A DNA stretch of 10,065 nucleotides, taken from contig DKBB01000182.1 of the NCBI GenBank assembly GCA_002451015.1, forward strand, positions 1 through 10,065, in the 5' to 3' direction. The translations under genes were made by a program, and so were the position numbers. The notes below the pieces were generated by a model, which was not told where the DNA came from, did no database searches, and saw nothing but the letters and a program-made list of their open reading frames with translations. Every line of letters begins with the position of its first letter. Position 1 is the stretch's first letter. This document shows positions 6,588-10,065 of this stretch, in pieces. Source of the stretch: Acidobacteria bacterium UBA6911 (GTDB lineage: Bacteria; Acidobacteriota; UBA6911).

Positions 6588-8255
6588 TTAGACTCTATTC
6601 CTGCCCAACTGGCAGCGGATTTCCTGTTCATCAAAATTGCTGCGGTCGATCCCGGCCCTTTCCGATTTATCCGTCACCGATATAAACCAGATAGCAAAGA
6701 AGGCTATAAGCATGGCATAAAGCGCCGGATAACCGGATGGGAAAATTGGCTTTTCAAATCCAATAACTTCAACCCATACAGCCGGGCCCAGAATAACGAA
6801 TAGCAGGGAGCATACCAGGCCCATGGTGCCCCCTATCCAGGCGCCGCGCGTGGTCAGGCGGCGCCAGAACAGGGATAGTATCAGGACGGGGAAATTGGCG
6901 CTTGCCGCGATTGACAATGCCAGGGCGACAACGTATGCAATATTCTGTCCCTGGAAGGCAATGCCCAGAATAATAGTAAGAATACCTATTACTACGGCAG
7001 TAAGTCTGGAGACCAATACTTCCTTTGATTCCCCTTCCTTTCCGCGCCTGAACACATTGGCGTAAAGATCGTGAGATATGGCCGAGGCGCTCGCCAATGT
7101 CAGCCCGGCGACCACCGCAAGGATCGTTGCAAATGCCACGGCCGAAATAATGCCCAGGAAAACCTCCCCGCCCAGGACTTCACCAAGATGGACGACGACC
7201 ATGTTCGTGCCGCCTATGAGATTACCCGAAGCGTCCAGGAACCGGGGATCCCCTTTAACCAGAGCCAGGCATCCGGCCGCAACGATATAAAAGAGCAGAA
7301 TAAATACAAAAGAGACGATCAGCAAAGCCACAAAGGACGACTGCCGCGCGTTGCGCGCATCCGGGACGGTAAAAAAGCGCATCAGGATATGCGGAGACGC
7401 GATGATACCGAACATCAACCCGGCGGACATCGACAGCATGTTGAAAAAACCGATATTGAGACCGCCCGGCAATGTCAGCAGCGCACCGTTCCCATGGTTC
7501 GCGATAGCCTGCTGATACAGTGCAGCATAATCCAAGCCAAACGCATGCAGCACCATAAAAGCCATATAGACGACTCCAAGCATGAGAATCACGGCCTTGG
7601 TGATCTGTACCCATGTTGTCGCGAGCATCCCTCCGAACGCGACATAGAGCACCATCAATACTCCGACCAGAGCGATGGCATAGTTATAGGGTATTCCGAA
7701 CAGGATCTGGATCAACCCGCCGGCGCCCACCATCTGGGCTACCAGGTACACGATGGCGGAAACGAACGCCGCGATCGAAGCGTAGATACGCATCGTCTTC
7801 TGTTCCAGTCGGCCGCAGATGACGTCGGCAAAAGTAAACTTTCCCAGGTTGCGCAGGCGGTCGGCCAGCAAAAACGCTATCACCGCATAAGCCACTGGAG
7901 GACACAGAATATAGATAATGGAATCGAAGCCGATGGTGAAAAACAGCCCGGTCAAACCGAGGAAGGTTGCGGCGGACATAAAGTCGCCCGCGATGGCGAA
8001 TCCGTTCTGCCATCCCTTGATCGAGGAGCCTGCCACATAGAATTCCTGTGCCGTGCGGGTGCGCCTGGCGGCCCAGAATGTAATTCCCAGGGTAAGGGCA
8101 ATCACGGCGAGGAAAGAAGAGATTGCAACCCCGCTGGGTGTGCGCTCTGCTCCCTCCCCGGCCATGGCGATCCCGCCATTGCCGAACACCAGGCAAACCA
8201 TTACGCAAAAGTGTTTCGGTTGAATGAAAGCCGTTCGCTTTCCGCTAGTTTTCAT
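6588..8255 (-). CDS. actP: Cation/acetate symporter ActP (SSS family)
   Basis: This 555-residue sodium:solute symporter would import acetate, and probably other short carboxylates, with a cation across the inner membrane. It tracks E. coli ActP (549 residues) nearly end to end. Matching segments include TLGITFWA (55-62), NGFAIAGDFMSAATFLG (84-100), LRNLGKFTFADV (134-145), LVAQMVGAG (171-179), FGGMLATTWVQITKAV (207-222), PHILMRFFTVPDAR (288-301), SAVAFATILAVVAGLTLASAS (371-391), SHDLYANVF (394-402), a QNIA segment (437-440) and IFPSGYPAL (504-512). About 13 membrane helices are expected, with a cleavable or anchoring N-terminal segment at 14-32. The ATG at 8255 lies inside the end of yjcH, giving an 11-base overlap and probable translational coupling. 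An earlier in-frame start would put a charged, Arg-rich extension deep within yjcH. The usual partner acs is not in view; a secreted esterase follows instead. Confidence 0.95.
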   Translation of the reverse strand: MKTSGKRTAFIQPKHFCVMVCLVFGNGGIAMAGEGAERTPSGVAISSFLAVIALTLGITFWAARRTRTAQEFYVAGSSIKGWQNGFAIAGDFMSAATFLGLTGLFFTIGFDSIIYILCPPVAYAVIAFLLADRLRNLGKFTFADVICGRLEQKTMRIYASIAAFVSAIVYLVAQMVGAGGLIQILFGIPYNYAIALVGVLMVLYVAFGGMLATTWVQITKAVILMLGVVYMAFMVLHAFGLDYAALYQQAIANHGNGALLTLPGGLNIGFFNMLSMSAGLMFGIIASPHILMRFFTVPDARNARQSSFVALLIVSFVFILLFYIVAAGCLALVKGDPRFLDASGNLIGGTNMVVVHLGEVLGGEVFLGIISAVAFATILAVVAGLTLASASAISHDLYANVFRRGKEGESKEVLVSRLTAVVIGILTIILGIAFQGQNIAYVVALALSIAASANFPVLILSLFWRRLTTRGAWIGGTMGLVCSLLFVILGPAVWVEVIGFEKPIFPSGYPALYAMLIAFFAIWFISVTDKSERAGIDRSNFDEQEIRCQLGRNRV

Positions 8256-8559
8256 TTCGTTGATCCAGCATCTCCTTCTGCAATGGTTCGAATTCGACAT
8301 TGCATCGATGCAGATAGAAACCTGTTAATGAGATACAGACGATGAAAACAACTATGCCCGCCGCCATGCCGACGGTAAAGAATCCGAAAGGGAATAGTTG
8401 GCGTGCGTATAAACCAGGCGTCCAGGTTGCCAGTCCGACAAATATCACCAGACTTGCAAATGAGATAAGCGCAAAGCTCCAGGCGTATCGCGCCCGACGC
8501 CTGATTAACCGACGGTATATGTCACTTTTTAATATCAGGGATTTGTCCGGCCAGTCCAT
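8245..8559 (-). CDS. yjcH: YjcH, DUF485 membrane protein partner of ActP
   Basis: This small inner-membrane protein has 104 residues and two predicted helices (about 27-47 and 61-82) separated by a short WTPGLYARQLFPFG loop. The pattern matches E. coli YjcH: a basic N-terminal segment (IYRRLIRRRARYA), a second helix ending in SLTGFYLHR (77-85), and a FEPLQKEML tail corresponding to the FDxLNxEVL of YjcH. DUF485 proteins are almost always encoded directly before actP. Their exact role is unclear, but they are thought to assist the symporter. The start ATG has a GGGGG tract about 7 bases upstream. The gene overlaps actP by 11 bases. A TATAAA box at 8597-8592 could be the -10 of the operon promoter, but no -35 is recognisable at normal spacing. 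Confidence 0.92.
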   Translation of the reverse strand: MDWPDKSLILKSDIYRRLIRRRARYAWSFALISFASLVIFVGLATWTPGLYARQLFPFGFFTVGMAAGIVVFIVCISLTGFYLHRCNVEFEPLQKEMLDQRNEN

Positions 8560-8650
8560 GGTTGTACCCCCGGATAGATCTTTTGAATGTCTTTATAGTT
8601 AATAGGTCATTAGAATCTATAATTACATGATGCTTTATGCCGTTACTGAT

Positions 8651-8777
8651 CCGGCAAGTAAACCCGCACATCGTAGCACAATTTTCAGGCCCCGGGGAAC
8701 AACCTTTCAGGGAAATAGCCCCGTCTTCCCATAACATTGATTTACGAGATGCATGGCAGCAATGCTTTACTTGCCGG
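8651..8777. repeat. 12-bp perfect inverted repeat bounding a ~127-base intergenic element
   Basis: CCGGCAAGTAAA at 8651-8662 and TTTACTTGCCGG at 8766-8777 are exact reverse complements, 103 bases apart, within the 241-base gap between the GH43 stop and the yjcH start. TACTG lies just outside both arms (8644-8648 and 8779-8783), 2 and 1 bases from the repeat, which would suit a short target duplication. The interior has no ORF and includes CCCCGGGG at 8690-8697. It may be a MITE-like remnant or a long paired leader/terminator structure of the leftward transcript. Confidence 0.4.
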
Positions 8778-8800
8778 GTACTGTTACTTTGCCTGTTCTT

Positions 8801-10065
8801 CTAATCTTGCGTCTCAATTGTCTTGTCGATTCGAAAATAATCGAAATCCACGAAGCCCCCGGCTATTTTTGTCGCAAAGTTGAAGAGCGCGAAACGATAA
8901 CCCATAAAGTGCGGAAGAGTGTAAACCATTTGTAATGGCTTGCCTATCGGGGACCACTCTTTACCATCCATACTGTAGTAAAAATATGCTTTTTCCGGTC
9001 TTGTTCTGAAGTCGCAGTCCAGCTTCAGATGGACAATGTTTCCTTTCATCGGTACCGACTCAAGCTCTCCAGGAGTGTCGGAACCGGAACGTACCATGAC
9101 GATCGATCTTGTCTTACCCTCCACCCTGACGCCGACAAATCCATAATTCTTCTGGAAAGCAGCCAGGCCGGCAACATCCCCGTCCTTCATATTCGACACA
9201 TCGATAGCGGTCGTTGCACTGCTTTCCGGGCCGAATGTGCGCTGGGTCAGTGTATTACGGGCCCGGGTCAACCCGGTATCCACGCGCCCTGCAGTCAGGC
9301 GCAGATAACCGGGCCGCTTAAGCACCGACCAATGCCTGTTGTCGGGATTATGGTTCCATTGCCACGCCAGGGGAAGCGCCGGGTCACCCGGACGCCGGCT
9401 GAATTCGTCGGAAGCAACGATATTGCCAAGGCACTCTCTACTGTCGGAGATGTCCAGGACCACGGGCGCCTTGCCGTCATGACCCAGTATGGGCCAGCCT
9501 TCCTCCCACTTCACGGGCACAAGGCAGGGAATGCGGCCGACCGCCCCGTTGTCTTTGAAAAGCAATGCATACCATTTTCCAGAGGGAGTATCTACAAGAC
9601 CGCCCTGGGCGATGCCCCTGTCATGCAGAATCACTTTACCCTCATACGGCCCCGTGATCCTATCCGCCCGATGTACGATCTGTGTGCGCATATCATTCGG
9701 CGGCCAGGTGATATTCATGACATAGTACCTGCCGTTGATTTTAAACAGATGGGAGCCTTCAGCCTCCAGGCCGATTTGCGGAGCCGCTACAAGGCTGGCA
9801 TCCCTGATGACAATATCGTTAAAGCCTCCAGGCTTGATAGCCGAAGCATCCGCCGTCAACTCGACAAGGCGAAGATTGTTCGTACCATAGAGCATATACA
9901 CCCGGCCGTCGTCATCAAAAAAGAGCGAGTGATCGTGCAGCGAGGGTTCGAAAGATGCCTCCTTCCATGGACCCTTCTCAATATCTCCTGTCGTGTAGAC
10001 ATAGGTTTTTCCGGTAGTGCTGGAAAAGGTAGATACGTAGAAGGTTCCGTTGTGGTAGCGCAGGC
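8801..10065 (-). CDS. GH43-family glycoside hydrolase with C-terminal beta-sandwich domain (partial, 5' end beyond right edge)
   Basis: At least 420 residues are visible and the frame stays open to the right edge, so the N-terminus, with the general-base Asp of blade I, is missing. The visible part starts LRYHNGTFYVSTF. HDHSLFFDDDGRVYMLYG follows at 43-60; Asp44 fits the pKa-modulating Asp of GH43. EGSHLFKINGRYYVMN (102-117) holds the likely catalytic acid Glu102. QGGLVDTPSGKWYALLF (153-169) and the following GRIPCLVPVKWEEGWPILG complete the five-bladed propeller region. From about 217 (SDEFSRRPGDPALPLAWQWNH) to 414 comes a concanavalin-A-like GH43 C2 domain ending VDFDYFRID. Such enzymes are exo-acting beta-xylosidases or alpha-L-arabinofuranosidases on hemicellulose. 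The signal peptide and exact subfamily cannot be seen. It is transcribed toward yjcH, with a 241-base gap between them. Confidence 0.94.
   Translation of the reverse strand, partial: LRYHNGTFYVSTFSSTTGKTYVYTTGDIEKGPWKEASFEPSLHDHSLFFDDDGRVYMLYGTNNLRLVELTADASAIKPGGFNDIVIRDASLVAAPQIGLEAEGSHLFKINGRYYVMNITWPPNDMRTQIVHRADRITGPYEGKVILHDRGIAQGGLVDTPSGKWYALLFKDNGAVGRIPCLVPVKWEEGWPILGHDGKAPVVLDISDSRECLGNIVASDEFSRRPGDPALPLAWQWNHNPDNRHWSVLKRPGYLRLTAGRVDTGLTRARNTLTQRTFGPESSATTAIDVSNMKDGDVAGLAAFQKNYGFVGVRVEGKTRSIVMVRSGSDTPGELESVPMKGNIVHLKLDCDFRTRPEKAYFYYSMDGKEWSPIGKPLQMVYTLPHFMGYRFALFNFATKIAGGFVDFDYFRIDKTIETQD

Noticed and set aside
7071..8345. 424-codon open frame on the plus strand
   Set aside because: It is antisense to actP and yjcH, which match known proteins throughout. 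Its translation is rich in Gln, Arg, His and Asp without any recognisable domain, as expected for the reverse of a membrane-protein gene.
8690..8697. CCCCGGGG palindrome as a terminator
   Set aside because: It has no loop and no T-tract in either direction, so it is not a terminator by itself.
8522..8737. 71-codon minus-strand frame in the yjcH upstream region
   Set aside because: It overlaps the start of yjcH in another frame and runs through the inverted-repeat gap. There is no homology signal that I recognise.

Overview
The window looks like chromosomal DNA from a Gram-negative, plant-polymer-degrading heterotroph. Evidence for this is a lipobox lipoprotein, the ActP/YjcH acetate-symporter pair, a GH43 glycosidase and a secreted esterase. 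The truncated gene at the left edge opens like the Ser/Thr protein kinases common in Acidobacteriota, Gemmatimonadota and FCB-type candidate phyla. The phylum cannot be fixed from sequence alone. Coding regions are moderately GC-rich and the gaps are clearly AT-rich. I saw no rRNA, tRNA, CRISPR array, transposase or phage gene.

Left part (1-2821). The first 50 bases hold the start of a leftward gene, probably a protein kinase. After an AT-rich divergent gap comes a rightward lipoprotein (390-932) with a lipocalin-like domain. A 365-base gap follows, with two inverted repeats and a small dyad. Then comes a rightward FAD amine oxidase (1298-2821) that closely resembles tryptophan 2-monooxygenase (IaaM), the first enzyme of the indole-3-acetamide route. 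No amidase partner (IaaH) is present in the window.

Right part (3162-10065). All genes run leftward. In order of transcription they are: a GH43 beta-xylosidase/arabinofuranosidase cut by the right edge; yjcH (DUF485) overlapping actP (SSS-family acetate symporter); a secreted alpha/beta-hydrolase esterase; a phenylacetate-CoA-ligase-like adenylate-forming enzyme; and a zinc-type CDF efflux transporter. yjcH and actP overlap by 11 bases. actP to esterase is 57 bases and esterase to CoA ligase is 84 bases, so these four may be one transcription unit. The CDF gene probably has its own promoter.

A plausible joint role (inference) is processing of decorated hemicellulose. GH43 would trim xylan or arabinan, the esterase would release acyl groups, ActP/YjcH would import acetate or a similar carboxylate, and the CoA ligase would activate an aromatic or other acid. 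I found no clearly unprecedented system. The best leads are the IaaM-like oxidase outside its usual context, the esterase-symporter-ligase set, a duplicated Lys/Pro-rich insert in the esterase, and a 12-bp inverted repeat bounding a roughly 130-bp element between yjcH and the GH43 gene.
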